Positions 51,539 through 59,952 of a stretch of 64,000 nt of DNA are shown here, piece by piece (within the stretch, counting starts at the first letter, position 1; every line of letters begins with the position of its first letter). The DNA lies in assembly GCF_000504285.1 (NCBI RefSeq), contig NZ_KI632511.1, positions 6,120,154 through 6,184,153 of the forward strand, given 5' to 3'. Position numbers and translations under genes: made by a program. The stretch comes from Actinospica robiniae DSM 44927 (lineage in GTDB: Bacteria; Actinomycetota; Actinomycetes; Streptomycetales; Catenulisporaceae). Under the pieces are notes generated by a model. That model saw nothing but the letters and a program-made list of their open reading frames with translations. It had not been told where the DNA came from and did not search any database.

Positions 51539-52039
51539 ATGCCGTTCGAGATCCCGCAGGACCTCGACCCGGCGCTCTACCCGCTCTCGTTCCTGATCGG
51601 CGAATGGGCCGGAGTGGGCCTCGGGCAGTACCCGACCATCGAGGACTTCCGGTTCGGACAGGAAGTCAGTTTCAGCTACATCCCGGGCAAGGCCTTCCTC
51701 GACTACGAGTCGAAGTCCTGGCTCATCGACGAGGACGGCGAGAAGATCCGCCCGCTCGCCCGCGAGCACGGCTACTGGCGGCCGCAGGAGGACAAGCAGC
51801 TCGAGGTCGTGCTCGCGCACCCGACCGGCGTCGTCGAGATCTGGGTCGGCCAGGTGGACAGCGGCAAGATCGAGCTGAACACCGACGCCGTCGCGCGCAC
51901 CGCCTCGGCCAAGGAGTACTCGGCCGGCAACCGGCTCTACGGGCTGGTCAAGGGTGATCTGTACTGGACGTTCGACATGGCCGCGATGGGTCACGGCATG
52001 CAGAACCACCTCGCCGCGCAGCTCAAGCGGGTCGCGTAG
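51539..52039 (+). CDS. Nitrobindin / FABP-like heme-binding protein
   Basis: A 166-residue beta-barrel protein. The signature is GEWAGVGLGQYPTIEDFRFG (GxWxGxGxGxYP). Other matching parts: YIPGKAFLDYESKSWLID, EHGYWRP and the C-terminal HGMQNHLAAQLKRVA, whose His is in the heme-ligand region of nitrobindins. Family members bind ferric heme and convert peroxynitrite. It is paired with a tiny membrane protein upstream and Fur downstream, a plausible iron/redox neighbourhood. Confidence 0.88.
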   Translation: MPFEIPQDLDPALYPLSFLIGEWAGVGLGQYPTIEDFRFGQEVSFSYIPGKAFLDYESKSWLIDEDGEKIRPLAREHGYWRPQEDKQLEVVLAHPTGVVEIWVGQVDSGKIELNTDAVARTASAKEYSAGNRLYGLVKGDLYWTFDMAAMGHGMQNHLAAQLKRVA

Positions 52040-52121
52040 GTCCCCGGCCCGGCTCGCCGGGGCCGGCGGCGGGCGGCGGAAGCCGACCGGAGCGGTCCGG
52101 GGCACGGCGTACAGTTGCTCT

Positions 52122-52616
52122 GTGGCGACCACTGGCGGCTCGGCCGCTCCTGTGCCCCCCGACCTGAGTGACCAGCTGCGGGCCAAGGGTTATCGGCTCA
52201 CGCCCGCGCGCCAGCTCGTCCTCGGGGCGGTCGTCGCGCTCGAACACGCCACTCCGGACGCGATCTGCGCCGAGGTGCAGCGCACCGCCAGCTCGGTCAA
52301 CCTCTCCACCGTGTACCGCACGCTCGAGCTGCTCGAGGAGCTCGAGCTGGTCTCGCACACCCACCTCGGCCACGGCGCCCCGATCTACCACGCCGCGCAC
52401 GAGCGCGAGCACCTGCACCTGGTCTGCGGGTCCTGCGGCCGGGTGATCGAGTCCCCGTCGGAGTGCGCCTCGACCATGATCGCCCAGCTGCGCGCGGATT
52501 TCGGCTTCGAGACCGACATCGCGCACTTCGCGCTCTACGGCCGCTGCTCCGAGTGCCGCGCGTCGGCCGACGCGGCGCACCGGGCCGGGAACAACGACCT
52601 CGGCATGGAGGGTTAA
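52122..52616 (+). CDS. Fur family metalloregulator
   Basis: A 164-residue repressor. GTG 52122 follows a -10-like TACAGT (52110-52115) by 6 bases, so a leaderless message is likely. N-terminal winged helix (RAKGYRLTPARQLVLGAVVA, VNLSTVYRTLELLEELELVS). C-terminal metal and dimer domain with HEREHLHLVCGSCGRVIESP and GRCSECRA, giving two CxxC pairs for structural zinc. The HxHLHLVC region is standard. Could be an iron or zinc/peroxide sensor; the metal cannot be told from sequence alone. Confidence 0.9.
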   Translation: MATTGGSAAPVPPDLSDQLRAKGYRLTPARQLVLGAVVALEHATPDAICAEVQRTASSVNLSTVYRTLELLEELELVSHTHLGHGAPIYHAAHEREHLHLVCGSCGRVIESPSECASTMIAQLRADFGFETDIAHFALYGRCSECRASADAAHRAGNNDLGMEG

Positions 52617-52622
52617 CCGGAC

Positions 52623-53621
52623 ATGCGTTCCCCCCTGCTTGATCTGCCCGGCGCCGTGGCGGCCGAGGCCCCTGACGAAGGCGTGGCCGCGCACTACGGC
52701 AACCCCCATGTGGAGCAACGCGAGCTGGTCGCCGGGCGCGGCTTCGTCGACCTGTCGCACCGCGGCGTGCTGCGCATCGGCGGAGCCGATCGGCTCAATC
52801 TGCTGCACTCGCTGACCACGCAGCACCTGAGCGCGCTGGCGCCGCATACGGCCACCGAGACGCTGGTGCTCGACCCCAACGGGCGGATCGAGCACGCGCT
52901 CTACCTCGTCGACGACGGCGAAGCGCTCTGGGCGCACGTCGAGCCGGGCACCGCCGAGCAGGCCGCGGCCTTCCTGACCAAGATGCGGTTCATGCTCGAC
53001 GTCGACCCGGTCGACGTCACCGACGAGTACGCGGTGGTGTTCGAGGCCGGGCCGACGGCGTCGGCCGAGGCCGCGCGGGTGCTCGTGCGCGAGCTGCCCG
53101 ACGGCACCGGACGCGAGCTGTTCCTGCCGCGAGCCGAACTCGCCGAGTACGGCCGTACCCATGGGCATCCGGCGGGCGTCTGGGCCGACGAGGCGCTGCG
53201 GATCGCCGCACACCGGCCGCGGCTCGGGCTCGAGGTCGACCAGCGCACGATTCCGCACGAGCTCGGCTGGCTGGACACCGCGGTGCACCTGAACAAGGGC
53301 TGCTACCGGGGGCAGGAGACGGTCGCGCGCGTGGAGAACCTGGGCCACCCGCCGCGCCGCCTGGTGATGTTGCACCTCGACGGCACCGAGGAGCGTCTGC
53401 CGGCGCATGGAGCGGCCGTCCTGCACGACGGCCGTGAGGTGGGCGCGGTGACGAGCGCGGCCCGCCACTACGAGCTCGGCCCGATCGCGCTGGCCGTCGT
53501 CAAGCGGAACGTGCCGGTAGACGCCGTGCTCGAGGCCGACGGCGTGCCCGCCGGCCAGGAGGTCGTGGTCCCGCCGGACGCCGGCGGCAGCGCCCGGGAC
53601 CGGCTGCGACGCCACGGCTGA
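52623..53621 (+). CDS. ygfZ: YgfZ/GcvT-like folate-binding Fe-S cluster protein
   Basis: A 332-residue protein, 6 bases after fur. The family signature is NKGCYRGQETVARVENLGHP (KGCYxGQE). Other parts: GFVDLSHRGVLRIGGADRLN, LLHSLTTQHLSALAPHTATE. YgfZ proteins use tetrahydrofolate and help with iron-sulfur cluster maturation. Position after Fur fits an iron-related unit. Confidence 0.93.
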   Translation: MRSPLLDLPGAVAAEAPDEGVAAHYGNPHVEQRELVAGRGFVDLSHRGVLRIGGADRLNLLHSLTTQHLSALAPHTATETLVLDPNGRIEHALYLVDDGEALWAHVEPGTAEQAAAFLTKMRFMLDVDPVDVTDEYAVVFEAGPTASAEAARVLVRELPDGTGRELFLPRAELAEYGRTHGHPAGVWADEALRIAAHRPRLGLEVDQRTIPHELGWLDTAVHLNKGCYRGQETVARVENLGHPPRRLVMLHLDGTEERLPAHGAAVLHDGREVGAVTSAARHYELGPIALAVVKRNVPVDAVLEADGVPAGQEVVVPPDAGGSARDRLRRHG

Positions 53622-53782
53622 CCTGCACGGGTGGCAGGTAGGACGAGAGGCGTGCAAATTGCACAGTGCGCTCGTCTTATCGGGTGACAGTCGTCTGTCA
53701 TGGGGCCGCCTGCCCGCGCGACGTGGCACGATGCAGCCATGTCAGGAGTCTGGGAAATCCAGCGGGAAGGCGGCCGGCCGCG

Positions 53783-54310
53783 ATGACGGCTCACACCGAG
53801 CGCAGGCTGGACCGCGTGCTGTCCGCGGATCTCGACCTGCGGCGTCTGACCACGGCCAGGCTGCGCGCCTGCCGGGCCGAGGCGATCGCCGAGGAGGCGG
53901 ACCTGTCCTACCTGCGCCGCCTGTTGCACGGCCGGATCGACATAATCGCGGCGGAGCTGACGGCTCGGGCGGACGGCGACTCGAGCCCGCTGATCGGGCG
54001 GCTGATCGAGATCCTGGCCGACCACAGCACCCCCCGCCAGGTCTCCGCCCGCTACCAGCCGATCGACCGGGCCCGGGCGGGCGAGTACCGCCAGGCCATG
54101 GAGGCCTCGCTGGGCGACCTCGACCTGCCCGATCTGGCCTCCTGCCCCGCCGCCCGGCTGCACGAGGTGGCCGACCGGCTCAGCCGGCACGAGCGGGAGA
54201 TCTCCGCGCTGCGCCGCACGGTGCAGCAGGTCGTCGACGCTTATGCCGCAGAGCTCGCCCGCCGGTACCGTGAAGGTGAGGCGACGGTCGACGAACTGCT
54301 CGCCGAGTGA
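53783..54310 (+). CDS. rsiG: RsiG/AmfC-type anti-sigma factor
   Basis: A 175-residue helical protein. ATG 53783 taken; upstream frames are unlikely. It carries the two c-di-GMP-binding helix motifs of RsiG, E-x3-S-x2-R-x3-Q-x3-D. The second is perfect: EREISALRRTVQQVVD. The first is EADLSYLRRLLHGRID, with His instead of Gln. In Streptomyces RsiG (formerly AmfC) holds the sporulation sigma factor WhiG when bound to c-di-GMP. A coiled-coil hairpin is expected. This is family knowledge applied to a visible motif. Confidence 0.88.
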   Translation: MTAHTERRLDRVLSADLDLRRLTTARLRACRAEAIAEEADLSYLRRLLHGRIDIIAAELTARADGDSSPLIGRLIEILADHSTPRQVSARYQPIDRARAGEYRQAMEASLGDLDLPDLASCPAARLHEVADRLSRHEREISALRRTVQQVVDAYAAELARRYREGEATVDELLAE

Positions 54311-54335
54311 ACCGCGAGCAAGGAGCATCCGCAAG

Positions 54336-55316
54336 ATGGCAGTGATACCCGGGGACAGCGTCGTTCCGGATGAGGCCCAGCCGGTCCTGGTGGAGATCGT
54401 CAGGTCGGGCTTCGTCGAGGGCGTCCACCGCGGCCGCCTGGTCCTGCTGGAGTCGGACGGCACGGTCGCGCTGAGCATCGGCGATCCGCACGCCGTGCTG
54501 CTGCCGCGCTCGTGCAGCAAGCTGATGCAGGCCACCGGAATGCTCGAGGCCGGGCTGGACTTGCACGGCGAACTGCTCGCCATCGCCGCGGGCAGCCACG
54601 CCGGCGCGCCGATCCACATCGAGGCCGTGCGCAAGATCCTGGCCGGCGCCGGGCTCGGCGAGCAGGACCTGCAGACCCCGGCGGCCGCGCCCGGCGACGA
54701 GGAGGCGCTGGCCGAGTTCCACCAGCGCGGCGAGGAACCGGCGCCGATCTACTTCAACTGCTCCGGCAAGCACGCCGCGATGCTGGCCACCTGCGTGGTC
54801 AACGGCTGGCCGACCGACACGTACCTGGACCCGGCGCACCCGCTGCAGCTGGCCTGCCGGGCCGCGATCGAGCGGCTGACCGGCGACCGGATCGGGGCCG
54901 AGGCCGTGGACGGCTGCGGCGCGCCGCTGCTCGGCGTCTCACTGCTAGGCCTCGCCCGGGCCGTGCGGGCGTGCGTGCTCGCCGAGCCGGATACACACGA
55001 GCGTCGGGTGGCCGACGCCATGCGGGCGCACCCCGAGTACGTCGCCGGCGAGCACAAGCTCGACACCCACGCCATGCGGGCGGTGCCCGGACTGCTGGCC
55101 AAGACCGGAGCCGAGGCCGTCTACGTCGCCGCGCTGGCCAACGGCCGGGCCCTGGCCTTCAAGATCGACGACGGCAGCCAGCGCGCTATCGCCCCGGTGC
55201 TGGCCGAGGCGCTGCGCCGGCTCGACGTCCCGGACGCCGACGTGGCCGGCTTCGGCGCCGCGCCGCTGCTCGGCGGCGGGCGCCCGGTAGGGATGCTGCG
55301 GACCGTCTTCGGCTGA
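54336..55316 (+). CDS. L-asparaginase II family (Rhizobium-type)
   Basis: A 326-residue protein, ATG 54336 with AAGGAG. Motifs of the Rhizobium AnsA-type family: LLPRSCSKLMQATGMLEAGL, AIAAGSHAGAPIHIEAVRKI, YFNCSGKHAAMLATCVVNGW, VDGCGAPLLGVSLLGLARA. Conserved Ser-Cys-Ser-Lys and Cys-Ser-Gly-Lys segments support an active enzyme. It converts asparagine to aspartate and ammonia. Lies 25 bases after rsiG. Confidence 0.93.
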   Translation: MAVIPGDSVVPDEAQPVLVEIVRSGFVEGVHRGRLVLLESDGTVALSIGDPHAVLLPRSCSKLMQATGMLEAGLDLHGELLAIAAGSHAGAPIHIEAVRKILAGAGLGEQDLQTPAAAPGDEEALAEFHQRGEEPAPIYFNCSGKHAAMLATCVVNGWPTDTYLDPAHPLQLACRAAIERLTGDRIGAEAVDGCGAPLLGVSLLGLARAVRACVLAEPDTHERRVADAMRAHPEYVAGEHKLDTHAMRAVPGLLAKTGAEAVYVAALANGRALAFKIDDGSQRAIAPVLAEALRRLDVPDADVAGFGAAPLLGGGRPVGMLRTVFG

Positions 55317-55350
55317 GTCTGCTGTTTCGGCGCTACGGCCGCTACGGCGG

Positions 55351-56232
55351 CTACGGCGCGGTGAGCCAGGACTCGATCCCGGCCACCGCGTCGGCCACCA
55401 GCTCGGCCGGTGCGTCGCTCGTCTCCAGCGAGGTGCGGGCCAGGCCGGCCAGCCGCTCGTCGGTGAAGCCCAGGCCGCTGCGGGCCAGCTCGTACTCGCC
55501 GAGCAGCGGGCCGAACAGCGTCGCGTCGTCCGCGCCGAGCGAGCAGCGCACGCCGGCATCGAGCAGGGCGGGCAGCGGGTGCTCTGCGAGCTCGCGGTAG
55601 ACGCCCCGGCTCAGGTTCGAGCTGATCGCGATATCCAGAGACACCCCGCGCGACACCAGCAGTCCCACCACCGTCGGGTCCTCGACCGCTCGTACCCCGT
55701 GAGCCAGCCGGGTCGCGCCGAGAAGGTCGATCGCGTCACGCACGCTCTCCGGGCCGCTCAGCTCCCCGGCATGCGGTGCGAGGGTCAGTCCGGCCTCCCG
55801 CGCGGCGGTGAATGCGGGGGCGAATGGCCCGTTCGGGAACGCCGCTTCGTCGCCCTCGAGGCCGAGCGCGAACACGCCCTGCGCCACATGCCTGACGGCC
55901 AGTCGGGTCAGCTCGCCCGCCAGCTCAGGGCCCTCATGCCGAGGCAGCGCCATGGTCAGCCCGAAGCCGATGCCCCGGCGCCCCGCCTCGTCCAGCCCGG
56001 CCGCGAGTACGAGTTCGAGCACTGCGTCCCAGGTCTCCGGCCCGCCTTGGACGTGCGGCGAGAAATGCGGCTGGAACCAGACCACGCCGTCGGCCGCGGC
56101 GTCCGCGACCGCCCCGCGCACCAGCCGGTCCAGATCCCCCGGCGTCCGCGCGCGCATGGCGCCGGCCAGGTGCAGGTGCAGCTCCGCCTTCGGCAGCCGC
56201 CGCAGGTCCCGGATCCCGGTGACCAGGGCCAC
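55351..56232 (-). CDS. add: Adenosine deaminase family protein, shorter than usual
   Basis: A 293-residue enzyme, GTG start with GGGGAG. The metal and catalytic residues are present: KAELHLHLAGAM (HxH), LAPHAGEL (His-Ala-Gly-Glu), ATRLAHGVRA, SNLSRGVYRELAEHP and SLGADDATLFG (Asp-Asp). Typical enzymes have about 340 residues; here roughly 45 residues are missing between the HxH strand and the next helices (GAMRARTPGDLDRLVRG). HLDG is HLAG, a minor change. It may be a divergent deaminase with another substrate. Confidence 0.82.
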   Translation of the reverse strand: MALVTGIRDLRRLPKAELHLHLAGAMRARTPGDLDRLVRGAVADAAADGVVWFQPHFSPHVQGGPETWDAVLELVLAAGLDEAGRRGIGFGLTMALPRHEGPELAGELTRLAVRHVAQGVFALGLEGDEAAFPNGPFAPAFTAAREAGLTLAPHAGELSGPESVRDAIDLLGATRLAHGVRAVEDPTVVGLLVSRGVSLDIAISSNLSRGVYRELAEHPLPALLDAGVRCSLGADDATLFGPLLGEYELARSGLGFTDERLAGLARTSLETSDAPAELVADAVAGIESWLTAP

Positions 56233-56330
56233 ATCGTCTCCCCGTGCAGTCGTGGTGGTCGTCTCGGCGTCGAACGTATCGGTCGATCATAGAAGCCCGC
56301 GCCGCGCCGTGCGCACCCCCAGCTAGCGCC

Positions 56331-56348
56331 TGCTTGCTTTTGCAAGCA
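56331..56348. promoter_or_regulatory. Perfect dyad TGCTTGC-TTTT-GCAAGCA, candidate operator
   Basis: It lies 22 bases before the GTG of the XRE gene and between it and the divergent deaminase. The strong palindrome in this place is a plausible autoregulatory site for the XRE protein. Confidence 0.6.
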
Positions 56349-56369
56349 CTCCGGGGCACACTGAGGGAC

Positions 56370-56786
56370 GTGACAGACCTGCACCTCGGCCCGGTCCGGC
56401 TCGCGCAGCTGGGCGCCTACATCCGCGAACAGCGGGAGAGCGCCCAGTACTCGCTGCGCCAGCTGGCCTCGGCGGCCGGGGTGTCGAACCCCTACCTCAG
56501 CCAGATCGAGCGCGGGCTGCGCAAGCCCAGCGCCGACGTGCTCCAACAGCTCGCCAGGGCCCTGCAGATCTCCGCGGAGACGATGTACATACGGGCCGGG
56601 CTGCTCGACGGGGAGCAGGACACGCGGGCGGAGCGGGGCGAGGAGGCCGACCGGGCCGCGGCGGGCGGGGTGCTCGCGGCGATCACGGCCGACCCGCACC
56701 TGACCACTCGTCAGAAAAGCGCCCTGCGGGAGATCTATCTCTCCTTCCGCGGGCAGGAAGGCGGCACCACCGATGAACATGAGTGA
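56370..56786 (+). CDS. XRE-family helix-turn-helix regulator (Rv0474-like)
   Basis: A 138-residue regulator, GTG 56370 after TGAGGG. The HTH domain (10-75) reads LGAYIREQRESAQYSLRQLA, SNPYLSQIERGLRKPSADVL. The C-terminal half is helical and ends in ALREIYLSFRGQEGG. Gene order XRE, HbhA-like, DUF2516 matches mycobacterial Rv0474-Rv0475-Rv0476. It overlaps the next gene by 14 bases. Confidence 0.9.
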   Translation: MTDLHLGPVRLAQLGAYIREQRESAQYSLRQLASAAGVSNPYLSQIERGLRKPSADVLQQLARALQISAETMYIRAGLLDGEQDTRAERGEEADRAAAGGVLAAITADPHLTTRQKSALREIYLSFRGQEGGTTDEHE

Positions 56787-57441
56787 CGACATCCGCAAGA
56801 CGCTGACCGACCCCAAGCCGCTCTACGCCCTGGCCGGCGCGGGCGACCTGGCGGCGGAGAAGCTCAAGGACGCGCCGGACCGGCTCAAGGACGCCCCGTC
56901 CAGGCTGGCCGAGGCGGGGGCGGCGCTGAGCAGCTTCGCCAACCGGATCGCCGCGGACGCCCCGGAGCACCTGGCCAAGGTCGGCTCCACGGTCCAGGAC
57001 ACCGTCGGCAAGGCGGCTCGTCCGGACACCGCCGCGCTGCGCGACAAGGCACAGACGGTGGCGCTGCAGCAGGTCGGGCGGCTGCTCGAGGCGGCCGGCC
57101 GGGCCGTGGAGACCTATGACGAGCTCGCCGAGCGCGGCCGGATCGTGGTCGGGCGCTACACCGGCGCCGCCGAGACCGTCCCGGGCGACACGGTCGAGCC
57201 GGCCGTGACGGTCGTGGTCGAGCAGCTGAGCGACGAGGAAGAGCTCCTCGGCGCGGACGACGAAGGCTGGGCGACCCTGCCCGAGGACGAGCCGTTCGAT
57301 CGGCCGGAGAGCGCGGCCGAGGCGGCCGAGGTCTTCCTCGAGGAGGAGGACCCCGCCGCCGAGGAGCCGGCCGCGCCGAAGAAGGCGGCCCGCAAGCGCG
57401 CGTCCGCCCCGAAGAAGCCGCGCTCGCAGAGCGACGAGTAG
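56773..57441 (+). CDS. HbhA-like surface/lipid-associated protein
   Basis: A 222-residue, almost entirely helical protein, ATG 56773 or 56779. The N-terminal half is an amphipathic Ala/Lys/Asp helical stretch (AAEKLKDAPDRLKDAPSRLA); an acidic middle follows, then a Lys/Ala/Pro-rich tail (APKKAARKRASAPKKPR), the hallmark of HbhA. In mycobacteria HbhA binds heparan sulfate and associates with lipid bodies. Tail similarity plus synteny support the call; the N-terminal sequence is divergent. Confidence 0.75.
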   Translation: MNMSDDIRKTLTDPKPLYALAGAGDLAAEKLKDAPDRLKDAPSRLAEAGAALSSFANRIAADAPEHLAKVGSTVQDTVGKAARPDTAALRDKAQTVALQQVGRLLEAAGRAVETYDELAERGRIVVGRYTGAAETVPGDTVEPAVTVVVEQLSDEEELLGADDEGWATLPEDEPFDRPESAAEAAEVFLEEEDPAAEEPAAPKKAARKRASAPKKPRSQSDE

Positions 57442-57607
57442 CCCCGGCGCGAAGACGGCGGACGGGGGCCGTGCGGGCACGGTGGAGCGGGTGCGCGGTC
57501 ACGCCGCGTGCCATGAGCTTCACCGTCGCGCGCCGGGAAGGTAGCTTGGACGGCGGGGCACGGCGCGGGCCGTGCCGCCGCCCCGACCGCGACGGCAAAG
57601 GAAGCCC

Positions 57608-57961
57608 ATGGGCAGCGGACTGATCACCTCGACCTTCTTCAGCGTGCTCAAGCTGCTGCTGCTCGCGCTGACCTGCTTCCAGCTCTTCGCGTTCGTGGAC
57701 GCCGCGATCCGCCCCTCCAGCGCCTACCTGGCGGCGAACAAGCTGACCAAGGTGGCCTGGCTGCTGATCCTGGGCATCGCCGTGGTCTACGACGTCAAGT
57801 GGGGCAGCGTCACCTCGATCCTGACCATCGTCGGCGCCGCGGCCGCGATCATCTACACGGTCGACGTGCGCCCGGCGGTGCGGCAGTACGCCGGATCATC
57901 GCGGGGCAAGAACCGCCAGAAGGACCGGAGCAGCAGCGACGGGCCGTACGGGCCCTGGTAA
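57608..57961 (+). CDS. DUF2516 small membrane protein
   Basis: A 117-residue protein. ATG 57608 after AAAGGAAG. Three membrane helices (about 8-33, 48-64 and 70-87): FFSVLKLLLLALTCFQLFAF, AAIRPSSAYLAANKLTKVAW, VTSILTIVGAAAAIIYTVDV. C-terminus polar. It is the standard DUF2516 neighbour of HbhA-type genes. Function unknown. Confidence 0.9.
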   Translation: MGSGLITSTFFSVLKLLLLALTCFQLFAFVDAAIRPSSAYLAANKLTKVAWLLILGIAVVYDVKWGSVTSILTIVGAAAAIIYTVDVRPAVRQYAGSSRGKNRQKDRSSSDGPYGPW

Positions 57962-58271
57962 GCCGGCCCGAAGAGCCGCGGCGGGAGCAAGGCCGAATCA
58001 AGGCTCTGCGCAGTTCGGGTTTTCACATGATTCTCAACGGCTCTTCACAACCGGCTAAGCCTCAGCTGGCATCGTGGGCATCACCCCCCAAGGTCGGGGC
58101 GAACCGGTTCGCCGGAGAGCCCCGTGATCCGAGGGTGCCCGACCCTCGGAGGTGCTCACGCACCATTTCTGCGGTCTCGGCCGAGCTACCCCCCGCGAGC
58201 TCCGGCCGAGGCCGCAGACCATTTCCCCGCCGTCGCGCCTTCTTGCCGCGGCCGGCCGCTCTCGGCCACGG
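57962..58271. other. 310-base intergenic region with three strong hairpins and no gene
   Basis: The space between convergent genes holds dyads: GGCGAACCGGTTCGCC at 58098-58113, CCGAGGGT-GCCCG-ACCCTCGG at 58129-58149, and a long hairpin at 58168-58218 (about 20 paired bases, one bulge). A TTCACA/TGGCAT promoter-like pair lies around 58045-58070. It is larger than a plain terminator needs and may encode a structured RNA. I could not assign a family. Confidence 0.4.
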
Positions 58272-59063
58272 TCAGCCGCCGGGCCGCAGCGCCTCCCAAC
58301 GCACCGTCAGCTCGCCCAGCCGCCAACGGTTCTCCCGGTCCAGTACCGGCCAGTCGGCCGCGAGCATCCGGGCCGCGCCGATCCAGCGCTGCCGGGCTCC
58401 GAAGGCGCCGAGCGGCGCGCAAGCGGCCCAGACCCGCTCCCAGTCCCGCAGGAACGCGTGCACCGGCTCGCCCGGCACGTTGCGGTGGATCAGCGCTTTA
58501 GGCAGCCGCTGCGCGAAGATCGCCGGACTCTCCAGTGATCCGAGCCGCGCCGCGAAGCTCAGCGTCCGCGGGCCCTCCCGATCCAGCCCTGCCCAGACCG
58601 CGATCCGCCCGTTCTCCGAGCACGTGCCCTCCAACAGCAGCCCGCCCGGCGCCAGCCGTCCGCACAGCCCGGCCCACACCTCGGCCACCGCGTCTTCGCC
58701 GTACTGGCGCAGCACATTGAACGCGCGCAGCAGGATCGGGTCGCGCGGCACCGGCAGCTCGAAGCCGCCCAGCCGGAACTCCAGCCCCGGCCGCCGGTAG
58801 GCCTCGCCCGCGGCCACCCGGGCCGGGTCGATCTCCAGCCCCAGCACGGCCAGGTCCGGTCGGCGCGTCCACAGCCGCTCGGCCCATTCCACCGTCGTCA
58901 CCGGGTACGCGCCGTAACCCAGGTCCACGGCCAGGGCGCCGGTCGGAGCCCGCCACAGCAGCTGCTCATGCGTGCCGAGCAGCCAGCGGTCGACCCTGCG
59001 CAACCGGTTCGGCGCCGTCGTGCCGCGGGTGATGGCGCCCACCGGTCGGGTCCTGGCGGTCAC
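58272..59063 (-). CDS. SAM-dependent methyltransferase-like protein
   Basis: A 263-residue protein, GTG 59061-59063, just after the SDR gene in the same direction. Core: LAVDLGYGAYPVTTVEWAER (motif I), LAVLGLEIDPARVAAGEAYR (motif II), LRAFNVLRQYGEDAVAEVWA and GRLAPGGLLLEGTCSENGRI (late strand). C-terminus AARMLAADWPVLDRENRWRL. Substrate unknown. The motif I Gly pattern is GYGAYP rather than GxGxG. Confidence 0.8.
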   Translation of the reverse strand: MTARTRPVGAITRGTTAPNRLRRVDRWLLGTHEQLLWRAPTGALAVDLGYGAYPVTTVEWAERLWTRRPDLAVLGLEIDPARVAAGEAYRRPGLEFRLGGFELPVPRDPILLRAFNVLRQYGEDAVAEVWAGLCGRLAPGGLLLEGTCSENGRIAVWAGLDREGPRTLSFAARLGSLESPAIFAQRLPKALIHRNVPGEPVHAFLRDWERVWAACAPLGAFGARQRWIGAARMLAADWPVLDRENRWRLGELTVRWEALRPGG

Positions 59064-59070
59064 GAAGCGG

Positions 59071-59817
59071 TCAGTTCCCCTGGACCCGGTGCACCTTGTA
59101 CGAGGCCGCCTGCGCGATCGGCCGCACGACCAGCAGGTCCACGTCCACGTGCGCGGGCCGGGTCACGGCGAAGGCCACGCAGTCCGCGATGTCCTCGGCC
59201 TGCAGCGGCTCGGCCACCCCGGCGTACACCGAATCGGCCCGACCCTGGTCTCCGGAGAAGCGGTTGAGCGAGAACTCCTCGGTCTTGACCATGCCGGGGG
59301 CGATCTCGGTCACCCGGACGGGCTGACCGTTGAGCTCGAGCCGCAGCGTGTCGTTCAGCGCGTGCTGGGCGTGCTTGGCCGCGGTGTAGCCGGAGCCGCC
59401 CTCGTACACGCCGAGACCGGCCACCGAGGTGATGTTCACCACGTGACCCCGTCCGTGCCGCAGCATCGCCGGCAGCAACGCCTGGACCATGCGCACCGAG
59501 CCGAGCACGTTCACCTCGTACATCCAGCGCCAGTCCTCGATCGCGGTCTGCGCCGCCGGCGCGAGTCCGCGCGCCCCGCCCGCGTTGTTGACCAGCACGG
59601 CGCATTCGGGCACGCTCTCGGCGAGTGCCGCGACCGAGGCCTCGTCGGTCACGTCGAGTTCCACCGCGCGCACGCCGGTCTCCGCGGCCAGCTTCTCCAG
59701 CCGGTCCAGCCGCCGGGCCGCGGCCACCACCGCGAAGCCCTCGGCCGCCAGCCGGCGGGCCGTCGCCTCCCCGATCCCGCTGCTCGCCCCGGTCACCACC
59801 GCTACAGGTTGCGTCAT
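59071..59817 (-). CDS. Short-chain dehydrogenase/reductase
   Basis: A 248-residue classical SDR, ATG 59815-59817. Motifs: VVTGASSGIGEATARRLAAE (TGxxxGIG), LVNNAGGARG (NNAG), VVNITSVAGLGVYEGGSGYT with Ser and YTAAK (Tyr-x-x-x-Lys), and a C-terminal substrate region. NADP preference is suggested by AARRLDRLEKL after strand 2. It lies divergently from mshA. Substrate not determinable. Confidence 0.92.
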   Translation of the reverse strand: MTQPVAVVTGASSGIGEATARRLAAEGFAVVAAARRLDRLEKLAAETGVRAVELDVTDEASVAALAESVPECAVLVNNAGGARGLAPAAQTAIEDWRWMYEVNVLGSVRMVQALLPAMLRHGRGHVVNITSVAGLGVYEGGSGYTAAKHAQHALNDTLRLELNGQPVRVTEIAPGMVKTEEFSLNRFSGDQGRADSVYAGVAEPLQAEDIADCVAFAVTRPAHVDVDLLVVRPIAQAASYKVHRVQGN

Positions 59818-59952
59818 GGCGCCATTGTCCCAAACCGCGCGCGCCCCGAGCGCCGGGCTCGCTCCGTCGCACTCCGGGAGGGAATAGGACCGCGGGAACG
59901 GGAGGTTCCACGCTTTGCTTGGAAAGTGCCCAGTCAAGAGGAGTGAGTGATC

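Noticed and set aside
58090-58220. c-di-AMP (ydaO) riboswitch
   Set aside because: Only a short GGGGxGAACCGG-like piece matches. The remaining conserved segments were not found and no gene follows in the right direction.
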